From assembly GCA_022836615.1 (NCBI GenBank), contig MU405406.1, positions 1 to 53,531 of the forward strand: a stretch of DNA of 53,531 nucleotides, read 5' to 3'. Source of the stretch: Annulohypoxylon bovei var. microspora (taxonomy: Eukaryota; Ascomycota; Sordariomycetes; Xylariales; Hypoxylaceae). Shown here one piece after another: positions 42,400-53,531 of the stretch. A program made the position numbers and the translations under genes. The notes below the pieces were generated by a model. It worked only from the letters and a program-made list of their open reading frames with translations. It searched no databases and was not told where the DNA came from. The stretch's first letter is position 1, and each line of letters begins with the position of its first letter.

Positions 42400-42845
42400 T
42401 CAATTAAACTTAGAAAAATCCACGCGCCCACACCCACCTACATACCTCCCATTTCTCCCATTTCTCCCACTTCAATCCCTCGTCAAATTTCTTATAATTA
42501 CACAATTAGATACAACCTTCAAATCGCTTTCGAATGGTCCAGGTTGTATCCTTTCAAGATTGCTGTGTGGGTGGCAAATCGAGTTGAAAGCTGGTGCATC
42601 TAGAAGCTTTTACTTTGGTGGTCCCCGCGATACCCTTCGCGTAGGCCTTCTTCCCTTATATGCGATTATCTTTCACCTTGATTTGCCAGCCACACAGCAT
42701 TCTGTAAGGGATGCAACCGATATCAATTGAACGCGCTTTTTGAGATCTATCTGATTGTGTAATTACAAGAAATTTGACGAGGGATTGAAGTGGGAGATAC
42801 GGGAGAAAAAGGAGGGTGTGTAGGTGTTGAATTGATTGAATACCC
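42400..42845. repeat. Imperfect inverted repeat beside the AT-rich block
   Basis: The segment at about 42415-42605 reappears in reverse complement at about 42655-42840, with a short central spacer. The best block is CTTCAATCCCTCGTCAAATT (42469-42488) continuing through the ATAATTACACAAT stretch, matched at about 42745-42790. Other paired blocks: a CACCTAC/CTCCCA-rich part on the outer side and GCTGTGTGG-TGGCAAATC on the inner side. Divergence is visible and often transition-type, as RIP would produce. Frames read in either direction across it merely translate the repeat. Could be a decayed foldback transposon. Confidence 0.75.
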
Positions 42846-43019
42846 GAGTTTAACGAGGGTATAATTGAACGGGTAAAGCTTTGGTGTGTTTTTTTTTTCC
42901 CTTTTTTCTCCATGGTCAATCCTTATCAAAAATCTCCTATCGCGGTAATCCCGGATCTCCGGCGTTAAAAAGTGTGTAAACCTTGTTATTTCCAAAAAGG
43001 CCGATATGTCCAAAGCAAT

Positions 43020-46000
43020 TAATTAAGTGTATTATTTCGTAAGTAAGTTTATTTTAAAGTTTTTAATTAATTAAATTTATAAAATTTAATTTTTAAAATA
43101 ATTTATTTATAAAAAAATGGTTTTTAATAAAATTTAATTTTTTAAAAATAAAAAGTTTATTAAAAATTAATTTTTACGTATAAATTAAATAAATGGGAAA
43201 ATAAATAAATTAATTATTTAAAATATTTATATAATTAATTTAATATATATAAAAAAACCTTTAAATTAAATAATTAAATAATTTTTAAAAAAATAATTAA
43301 AATGTTAAAAAAATGGTTATAAATAATTATAAATGGTTATAAATAATTATAAATAATTATAAATGATTATAAATGATTAAAAAAATGATTTATTAAAAAA
43401 AATTAATTTAATAAAATTTAAATAAAGGTTTTAATAAATGGTTAAAAAAGTAATTAATTAAATGGTTTATTTAAAAATAATTTTATAAAAAATTTAAAAA
43501 ATAAATTAATAAATAATTAATTAAATGTTTAAATTAAAAGAAATTATAAAAAATATAATAAATAATTCGATTAAAGGTTTAATAAAAATTTAATAAAACG
43601 GGTGGTTAAATAAATATATAATTTAATAAATGGTTAAAAAAATTTTTTAATAAATAAAAAAAATTATAATTAAATTTATAATTAAATTTATAATTTAATA
43701 AAAATTAAATTAAAAGTTAAATTTATAATTTAAAAAATGGTTAAACGAAAAGTTTAACGAATGATTTAAAAGTTTAATAAAAAGTAATTAAAAAAAATTT
43801 AAAAAATAATTAAACGGGTAATTTAACGGGTAATTTAATAAATAATTAAATAAATGGTAATATAAATGGTTTAAAAGTTTAATAAAAAGTAATTAAAAAA
43901 AGTTTAAAAAGTAATTAAATGGTTATACGAATCGTTAATTAAATGGTGGTAAATTATTTTATTATATAATAAAAATAATAAAAATAAAAAATCGAAAAAT
44001 TAAATTATTAATTTTTAATTAAATTTAAAATATTATATTATTTAAATAAATAAGCTTATATTTCGTTAAAAATTAATATTTTTAATTATATAATAATTTA
44101 TATAAAAATTAAAATATTTTTTAACATTTTTTATATAATAAACGAAATTTATAATATTTATATAATAAATTTAATATTTTTTTAATTATATAATAAATAA
44201 TATATTTTTTAAATAAATAATTATTTTATATATTAAAAATATTTATTAACGTTTTTTTAAATTTATAAAATTTTTAAATTATAATTTAAATTATAATTTA
44301 AATTATATTTTATTATATAATTTATAAATGTTAAATTTTATATATTATAAAAAATATAATTTATTAAAAAAATGGAATGTAATTTTATTTTTTAAATAAT
44401 TTATTTAAATTTATGTTTAATTAATTAATTATATAATATAATTAACCATTAAAAATTAAAATTTCATAACACATTTTTTAATTAAAAGTGGTTAATTTTA
44501 AAGTAATTATCCCACGTTTTTTTACATTTTTAAAACACTTTTTAAATAATATAAATAAAATAAATTAATAAATATAAAAATTTATATAACGTTAATATTA
44601 AATGATTATTTAACTTAAATAATAAATTAATAAAATTTATATAAATTTATATAAAAATTATTAACGTAACCGTGAATAACTTTATAATTACTTTAATAAT
44701 AACCTTTAATTTAAATATTTTTTTATAAATATATAAAAATTATTTTTTATTTATAATTAAACGTTTTTTTTATAATATTAACTTTTTAATCGTTTAATAA
44801 ATTTTATTTTCGTTTTTTATTAATTTACTTTTATTTCGTTTATATTTTTTTACGTTTTATTTTAATTTTAATTTTAAAATCGCAAATTAATTTAAATATT
44901 ATTAATTAATATATTTAATATTTTTAAAATTAAATAAATTTAAATGAAAAAAAATTATAATTAATAACGTTATTTAAACTTATAAAATAAAACGCGTTCG
45001 TCGTGTTATAATTTAAACCATGGTTTAAATTATAAAAAGTAAAACATAATATATAAAAAAATAAAAAATAAGGAAAAAGTTATTTATAAGGTAATAAATA
45101 AAGCGGTGAAAATAAGTAATTACTTATCGCTTTTTTACATATAAAAAGCTTAATTAACGCCGCGGCGTTAAAAGTTTTTTCCTTTTTCGTAATTTTATTA
45201 TTTTTAAATAACCGTACGAATAAAATCGCTTTTACGCCACTTTAAATTTACGCTTTTCGTAACACGTCGTAATATTTTTTTAATTTTTTCCGTTTATTTA
45301 TTTTATAAGGAATAAAATATTAATTTTAATTATAATTTTATTAATAAATAACTTATTAATGCGGATATAAATTACGGTTTTTTAATAATAAAAATAATTT
45401 AAATAAATTTAAATTTAATTAAATTAATAATTTAAATAAGGATTTTATTATATTTAAACGTTATATTAATAATATTAATTTAAATAATAATTATAATAAC
45501 TTTTTTAATTTTTTTTATTATATATATTTTATTATTATTAAACATTATAATAAGTTTTATTTAAGTTATATTTTAAATATTTTAATATTAAAAATTATAA
45601 ATTTTATTATTAACGGTGTATATTAAAACACTTTTATTTTATTTTATAAATAATTTTTTCCATTTTCCCGTTTTTAATTTTTTATTAATAATTATTTTAA
45701 ATTTAAAAAAATAATGTATTAAATAAAAGCTTTTATTAAAATACGTATTATTAATAATTATAAAGTAAAATTTAATTTATTTTTTATTTTTATTTATTTT
45801 TAATTTATTTTTTGTTTTAAAAAATTAATAATTATATTAAAATAATAAAAATTATAATTTATAATTTTAATAATAATATAAAAGAAAATTATAATGAAAT
45901 TAAAGTTAACGTTAAAAGATTTTAATTTACGATTAATAAAATTAATAAAATAATTAAAAAAATAATTTAAATTATATTAATTAATTTAATTAACTTAATT

Positions 46001-49000
46001 AATTTTATTAATAAATAATTACGTTAATTATTTAATTTCTTTAATTTTTAAAATTAATTAAACTTTAATATTAATTTAATTATAATTTTTAAGTTTAATT
46101 ACATTAATTTTTTAATATTTTTAATAACTTTTATATTTAATTATAAACGTTTTATAAATTTAATAAAACTTAAAAATGTTTAAACGATTAATAAAATAAA
46201 TTTTTCATAAACCCATTCATTAACATTTCGTTTATTAATAAATATAACACTTTAAAATTACTTTTTTTATATTTTTAATATAATTATATATTTTAAATAT
46301 CCACATGTTTTAACTTCGTATTAATTTTTTCTTTATTATTAATAATGAGCTTAATTATTTATTTATTATCATTAAAAATCTTTTAAATAAATTTAAGATT
46401 TACTTATATAATTTTAAAAAAACGTTATAATATTATTATTATTTTTATTATATTTAACATAATAATTAATTTAATTTTTATTATAAAAATTAATATAATT
46501 TTTTAACGAATAACTTTTTAAATTATAAGTCCTTTGTAAAATAATATAATATACCCGTAAAATAATTATTTAATTTTTTCATTATTAATAAATAAAACGT
46601 TATTTAAAATTTATAAAGTTTATATATTAATGTATTTATTTTTATATTTAATATAAAATGTTTTTATTATATATAAATATTTAATCATTTAATTTATTAT
46701 AATTAAATGCGTAAACTTAAGGTTTAAAAAATAATATAATAATTAAAAAATAATAAAAGTTACGTTTAAACGTATTATTATAATTATGTATAATATTAAT
46801 CCCACGCACTTTTAATACGTTTTAATTTAATTTTTTAAAACGTTGTTTATATATTTTAAAAACGTAATATTTAATAAAAGAATTATTAATATTTATAAAT
46901 TATCGTTTATTTTAAATTTTAAAGTAATTTTATTAATATATTTATTATATACCAAAGAAATCATTTATTATTTATAATTTTTAATCACTTTTATTTTTAA
47001 ATATTAATTTATAAATTTTTATTTTTTAACCTCGTATATTATTTTAAAAATATTAATCATTTATTAAGTTTAAAAAACGTGCTTTTTAAAGTTTATAATT
47101 AATATATCGTTTATATATACGAATATAAATATTTTTTAATTAACCGAATAAAATAAATATAACTTTTTTAAAAAACTTTTAAGTCCCACCTTTTTTAATA
47201 TATTCGTTAATTCTTTATATTATAATAATAATAATTCGTATAATTTATATAAAGCTTATAAAAGCTTAACACATATATCATTTTTTTTAAAACCGTTAAA
47301 AAGTTTATATATTATAAAGTTTTCTTTAAATAATAAAACGTTTATAAATACATTTTTCATATTAAATTATAATACATTTAAATTAAAAAACGTAATTAAT
47401 ATTATTATAATTTTAAATAATTTTATTATAAACGTTACGGCGTATATATTTTAAAACGTTAAATATTATAAATTTCCTTTTATTATTAACTTAAATTTAC
47501 AAGTTTTTAAATAATCGTTTTCGTTAAATTTATAAACGAAAATTTATTTTAAAAAGAACGATATATTTTTTATTAAACACGTTTAATTACTTTTTATATT
47601 TATTTTTTAATTATTATTTTAATTTTTAATTTCACGTTTTTATTAAAACGATCCTTTATAAGGTAATATTTAAGATTTTTTTAAGTTTTAAAAGGTGGTT
47701 CCACGAGGTTATTTTAATGAATATTAATTTTATTAAGAATGATTTTTTTATAAACGGTTTTATTTTATTATATTATTATTATAAATATAATATATAACGT
47801 TTTATGTGTTTAATTTCCTTTATAAATTGTTTTTTATTAATTAAATAAAAAGGTTATTAAAAAAAAACCATTTTTCGTTCATTAAAATTATAATTTTATT
47901 ATTTTTATTTTTATAAAATAAAGTAATAAAAGTTATATTAAATAAATTTTCATTACTTAATTTTTCATTATTTATTTATTTAAATCATTCCTTTAAATTT
48001 TAACCTTTAATTTAATGGTTTTATTATAAGGGTTATCTTTTTATAATAACCGGGTAAAAAGTTATTGTTTTTATAATTAATCCGTTTAAACTTATTTATA
48101 TTATTTTTTAAAGTTTTTTAACGATTTTTTAAAACGGTTTTTTCCTTTATATTATAATATTTTATTTATTTATAACTTTAACCGATTATTATTAATAAAA
48201 TTATTTAACTTAATTATAATTATAATTAAATTATCCATGATTTATTCCAATGTATTTAAAGCTTCGTTTTTTTTTAAAAAAAATCCGTTTAAAAATGGGG
48301 CTTCATTTATTAACGCTTTTTCTTTTTTAAATATATTACTTTTTTAAACGTTTTATTTTATTTTAAAAATTACTTAAAAAGTTATAAATTTTTATTAAAA
48401 ATCTTTTATTATATTATTAATTATGAATTTTAATGCGTTAATGTTTTATTTTTTAATATAATTTATTTTCACCTTTAAATTATAACTTTTTAATTAACCT
48501 TTTACTTTATTTTTAATGGGAGGTTTATTTTTAATTTTTTTTTAATAATTAAAACGATCTTAAAGTTTATTTAAGCTTTTTTATCTTATATATTAAAAAT
48601 ATTAATAATTATATTTCTTTTATTTTCTTTTTTTAAAAAGATTTTATTTATTTTATAAACATTAATTTTTACTTTTAAAAACTCATTTTAAATGAATAAA
48701 AAGTTCGTTTATTAAAGTTAATATTTTAAATAATAATCATTTTTTTTCAAATGAAATCCATGTTTAATATAAGTTAAAAACTTTATATTTAATTAAATAT
48801 TTAACATAAGCTTTTAAATTTATTTTAAAAAAAAAAATTTTTTTTTTTATTTTTTTTTTTTTTAAATGTATACGTTTTACATTTATATACATACATTTTA
48901 CTTTAATTTAATTTTAAATTATTCATAAAAACCTTTATAATTTAAAAAGTATAAAACTTAAAATATTATTTAAATTAATTATGTAATATTTCATTTAATA

Positions 49001-52000
49001 TATATATATAATAAACGTAATTAAAGCTTATATTAATTAAATATATAATTACTTAAATAATTTTTAATTATAATTAAATTAATAAATTTACTTTTAATTA
49101 TATATTTAAAACTTTTAAAATAACCATTTCTTTTATTTTTTTTATCCCACTTATTAATTCTTTTATTTTTAACGGTAAAAGTTTTATTTCGATATTTTTT
49201 TCTTAAATTTAACATTAATATTTAATATTCCCATTAATCGTTATAAAGTTTATATTATTATTATATTAAAACTTAATTATTATTAAATAATATATTTATT
49301 ATACCATTTATTTAAACGCTTATATAATCCTTAAAATTTATACATTAAATTTATTTTTAAATAAATATTTTTAAAATATTCCGTTATATTCATTTTTAAT
49401 AATTAATAAATTCATTAAATTATTATATTTTTTTTCGTAAAAAAATAAATCTTATAACATTTATTAAAATAATTAAAAAGCTTAATTTTTAAGTTAATAT
49501 TATAATATAATTTAATATAAATTAATTACCGAATAAACTTCACATTAAATACATATTATTCCATTAATTTAAACATTTCGTATATAATATATTAATACTT
49601 TAAAAGTTATTAATTTAAGGTATTTTAATTTTAAATATTACATCGCTTCGTTATTTTATTTTAATATTATTAAATCTTTTAAAAATTATTTTAATTAAAT
49701 TATTTTAAACATTAAATAAAAATATAAATTTATTACGCTCCGTAATATTATATTAAAAACAATTAAAAATAATATATATAAAACTTATAAATAAATAAAA
49801 AAAAACTTATATTTTAAAAAAATTAAATTATATTCGCGGATTAATTTTTTTATTATCACGTTTTTAATTATATTTTATTTAAAACGTAATAAATAATTTA
49901 AGCCGTAATATTAAATTTTAATTTTAAATAAATAATATTTTAAAATAATATTAATATAAAATCTTTTTATTATAATTATTTTAAATAATATAAAATCATT
50001 AATATTTAAATCATTAATTTTAATTAAAATCTTAAAGATTAATTATTTCTTTTTTTTAATAATTAAAAATAATATTATTTTTATTTAAATTACATTTTTT
50101 TTTATAAATTCGAAAATTCTTAAGATTAAAAATTTCTTATAATTCATTAAATTAATCGATCCATATATATTAAACATTATATTTTTTAATAATAAGTATT
50201 TTTTAAGCTTTATTATTATATAAATTTTTAAAGTAAAATCCATTTATTTTAAATTAAATTTAAAGTTATTTTTAAATAAAAATTTAATTAAAATAAGTTT
50301 AAAAATCATTATAACGATATATTCCGGTTACATTAATCCAAAAACTCCATTTTTAACATTATTAAAAACGCTTTTTTAATTACGTTTATTTAATAAATAA
50401 ACTTATTAAAGAATCACTTTTTAACCAAAGTATTTAATATTATTTTTAATTTATTTTTAATATATATTATTATAACGTTTTTTAATAATTTTATAATATT
50501 TTTTATTTAAAAATTTGATTTTTTTAACCATTTTTCTTATAATCGTATATTAAAAAACTCCGCACTTTATAAATTTTTATAAATAAATTTTTTCGTTAAT
50601 ATTTAAATAAAAACAATTATATTATATATTAATAAAAGCTTTTAAATAATTTTAAAAATTATTACGATTATTTTTTATAATTATAATAAATTATGCGTTA
50701 ATATTTAACGTTAATTAATTTAAGTTATAAATGATCCATTTAAAAAATACCATTTATATAAAATAATAATTAATATAAAAGTTATAAAGTAATTATATTT
50801 TTTAAGTTTTTTAATACGTAAAGCTTTTTTATATAAAATTACGTTTAATCCATTTATAAATATAATTATTTTTTTTAACCACCTTTGCGCCACTTTTAAT
50901 ATTTGCCCTTTTTAATAAAAAAAAAACAACGTCCACGTTATAACTTTAAAGTTTTATATAAATTAATTAACATCGTTTTAATAACATTAATTATAATAAT
51001 TCCTTAGGTTTAAAATTTATTATTAATTTCTTTTAAGGCTTTAATAAAGGTAATTAAAATAGCTTAATGTTTTAATCCGGGTTAAAATTATTTACGTAAA
51101 CGCTTTTTAATATTTTTTTATTATATTTTATAATTTAATGATTTTTACCTTCATTTTTACTTTATCGTTCTTAACTTTTACTTTTAATTTATTAAGTTTA
51201 TCGTTAATTCGGTTAACGTTATTTTCCAAATAATATAATCGAAAGTTTAATTTAATATTTATAATAACAACGTTTAATTATACCGTTTTTTCGTTAAAAA
51301 AATATTTTTAAAATGGAAATAAAACTTGTTTTTCCATTAATTACATAAACCATATTAATTTTATATTATAAATTAAATTATTAATAACTTTTAATATTAT
51401 ATTAAACTTATCTTTAATATCTTTTAATATTCGTAATGTTTTTAAGTTATTTATATTAAATAAATATAATTATTATTCGTTTAATATGTTTTGCTTATTT
51501 TATTTTATTTTTTATTTAAATGTTTATATTTTTTTAAACGTGTTAATATTATGTGGTATAAGTGATTAATAAATGGTTTTATATTAATTATAATTTATAA
51601 TAAATAATACGCGACTTTTTTTTCGTTATATTAAGGTTAAATAAAGTAGTGAAATACGATTATTTTATAATATTAATAAGGTTTAATATATCTTTTAAAT
51701 AACGTTATTTCATTTAATTGCAATTAATTTTTCTTAATTAATATATGTTTATTTATCACTTTAATTTTATTTTAATCTTTGATTTTATTTAATGTTTATA
51801 TATATTTTAACATTTATAATTTATTAATTATTATTATAATGACTTTAATATTAAATAAATTTATTTTAATTATCTTTTAATTAAAATCATGGAAAAAATT
51901 TATTTTATTATTAATGTTTAATATATTTAAATACGTGGGAATAAAAGGTTTATTATTATATATATTTAAATATATAAAAATGGAAAGTTTATTAAAATAT

Positions 52001-53531
52001 ATATTTAGATATATAAGAATTTAAAGTTATAAAAATAAAGAATTTTAAATTTTAAAACGTTAATTAAACTTAATTTAAATAATAATTTAATAAAATTTAA
52101 AATATAAAGTATAAATTATTATAAACGGTTAATAATATATATTATTATATATTTATATTATAAAAAAGTTAATTATAAAATATTATTTATATTATAAAAA
52201 AGTTAATTATAAAATATTTATTTTATTTTTAAATTACCGTTTTATTAAAAGTATTACTTTAATATTAATCTTAAGAATTAATGTAATATTTTATTTATTT
52301 TCCTTCGTATTTTTCGTTAATGCTTTATTATTATCTTTTATTTTATTCGTAAATGCTTTATTATTTTTTTAGTTTATAAACTTGATTTTTAATTTATTTA
52401 ATCTTATTAAATATTTTTTATTATATTTTTTTATAAGTTTTATCGTGTTTTATATTAATAATTTTTATGGATATTATATATTATATATTAACGAATAATC
52501 CTTTTAATAAATAAAATATTTAAAAATCAATTAATTATTTTATTTATTAATTTTCTTTTATAATAATACTTTTATTTTATACGATATTTAATTTTCCATA
52601 TCATTTTTAATAATTATGCGACCCGTTTATAATCGTTACTTTTTATAAAAATCTTCGTTTTATAAGATTTTATAAAATTATATTATTAATATTATTTTAT
52701 ATATTTTCCATTGTTTTAATAACTTTAACTTATAAATTAAATCTTTAATTCATTTAATAATTATAATTAAATTAATTTTTTAAATTTTAAATTTCTTTAA
52801 ATAATTTTTAAGTAATTTATATTTTTTATAAAGTTTAAAATATATTTATTCATTAACTTTAAACTTAATTAATTTATGTTTTATATTATATTATATTTTA
52901 TTATTTATTATTATAAAATTAATAATTATTTTTATTTTTAATTAATATGCTTTATATAATATATTATAATTCATAACGTTTTATGGTACTTTAAATGTTA
53001 ATAATATTAACTTAAACTTAAATTTTAATATAATTTTATTTAAAAATATATTTAATATTAATAATTTAAAGTTATTAATATTATGTTATAACGATGGTAT
53101 TATATGTAACCATAATATTTTAATCTTAATTAAATAATAAAATTATATAATTATTTCCATTTTTTAATTATATCGTTTTAATTAATCATCCGTTTATAAG
53201 TAATAATTTATTAATAACGTAAATATTATACTTATTCGCGTAAACATAAATTACTATACATTTAACGTAAATTTTAAATTACGGTTTAATATTACTTTAA
53301 TTAATATTTTTTAATTATAAAGTAAAAATGTATAAAATAATTAATCCGCTCATTTTTTAATAATATATTTCATATTTTTAAATATTAATATTATTTTTTT
53401 AAAAAATTTATAAGTTATTATTATTAATATATTAAAATAATTATATTTTAACATTACCCATGCGTTTCCTTTTAACGATACCTTTAATAAAATAATAATA
53501 AAATTCCATATTATTATATCGTATAATATTA
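43020..53531. repeat. AT-rich, RIP-like block (right), 10.5 kb
   Basis: More than ten kilobases of mainly A and T; sampled lines have only about one C or G in ten bases. Remaining C/G are mostly CpG (as in AACGTT, TTACGT), while CpA and TpG are scarce and TpA abundant: the expected result of repeated C-to-T change in CpA on both strands. No gene, no sensible frame (the longest, about 60 codons at 49033-49215, is Lys/Asn-rich chance sequence), no tRNA. Short direct repeats such as ATAAATAATTATAAATGG-type units occur near 43310-43380 and TTTATAATTAAATT near 43670-43700. Probably transposon remnants; a centromeric or subtelomeric position cannot be judged from here. Confidence 0.85.

Noticed and set aside
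42271..43013. Frames of 87-147 codons on both strands
   Set aside because: Both strands encode the same LPLQSLVKFL-type peptide because they translate an inverted repeat; not genes.
43310..43400. Possible CRISPR-like or satellite array of ATAAAT-GGTTATAAATAATT units
   Set aside because: Units are irregular, with no unique spacers; low-complexity repetition in RIP-like DNA, and CRISPR is not expected in a fungus.
49033..49215. 60-codon Lys/Asn-rich frame
   Set aside because: Chance frame in AT-rich sequence where Lys, Asn and Ile codons dominate.
43020..53531. Mitochondrial insertion or centromere
   Set aside because: No mitochondrial gene, tRNA or rRNA can be read, and CpG is retained, which fits RIP better. 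A centromere cannot be supported without CENP-A data or chromosome context.

Overview
This window reads as nuclear DNA of a filamentous ascomycete, most likely a Sordariomycete; I would not name a genus. The reasons are: many short (49-163 nt) GT-AG introns with CTAAC-like branch points; fungus-restricted families (HET-domain remnant, fungal rhodopsin-type seven-helix receptor, class III GH18 chitinase, GPI-type S10 carboxypeptidase); a tRNA-Asp with an intron at position 37/38; and long AT-rich blocks whose few remaining C and G sit mostly in CpG, the expected footprint of repeat-induced point mutation (RIP).

Layout. Positions 1-170 hold a GC-rich scrap with a tRNA-like repeat, followed by an AT-rich block (about 171-660). 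At its edge starts a 5'-truncated ABCC transporter (708-4486, plus strand), one intron of which carries an 814-bp foldback transposon (2728-3541). A secreted chitinase (4866-5918, minus) converges on it. After 2 kb of non-coding DNA comes a 1221-residue disordered protein (8022-11687, minus), then about 6.1 kb without a recognisable gene, then a divergent 802-residue disordered protein (17815-20223, plus). An S10 carboxypeptidase (21128-23313, plus) converges on a four-exon EEF2KMT/EFM3-type methyltransferase (23734-24980, minus). Then follow tRNA-Asp(GTC) (25882-25977), a prolyl-4-hydroxylase-type oxygenase (26704-27769, plus), a six-exon ARMH3/DUF1741 homologue (28048-30383, minus), the mitochondrial Fe-S protein ISA1 (31205-32016, plus), a six-exon rhodopsin-domain receptor (32486-33976, minus), a two-exon fungal protein of unknown function (35592-36807, minus), a decayed HET-domain gene (37342-39273, plus) and a small secreted protein (39690-40393, minus). 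A second copy of the tRNA-like repeat (41963-42052) and an imperfect inverted repeat (about 42400-42845) lead into a 10.5-kb AT-rich block (43020-53531) with no gene.

The genes do not form one pathway. The middle (8-36 kb) is ordinary housekeeping and secretory content: elongation-factor methylation, Fe-S assembly, a Golgi-type ARMH3 protein, a protease and an oxygenase. The two ends are where decay and mobile DNA concentrate: a truncated transporter at one AT-rich edge, and a HET gene lacking the core of its domain near the other. Exon coordinates were worked out by hand from splice signals, reading-frame continuity and family conservation; each reconstructed frame closes on a multiple of three. 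No clearly new multi-gene system was found. The best leads are the transposon confined to an intron, the two homologous tRNA-like repeats next to the AT-rich blocks, and two large, unnamed, repeat-motif disordered proteins.
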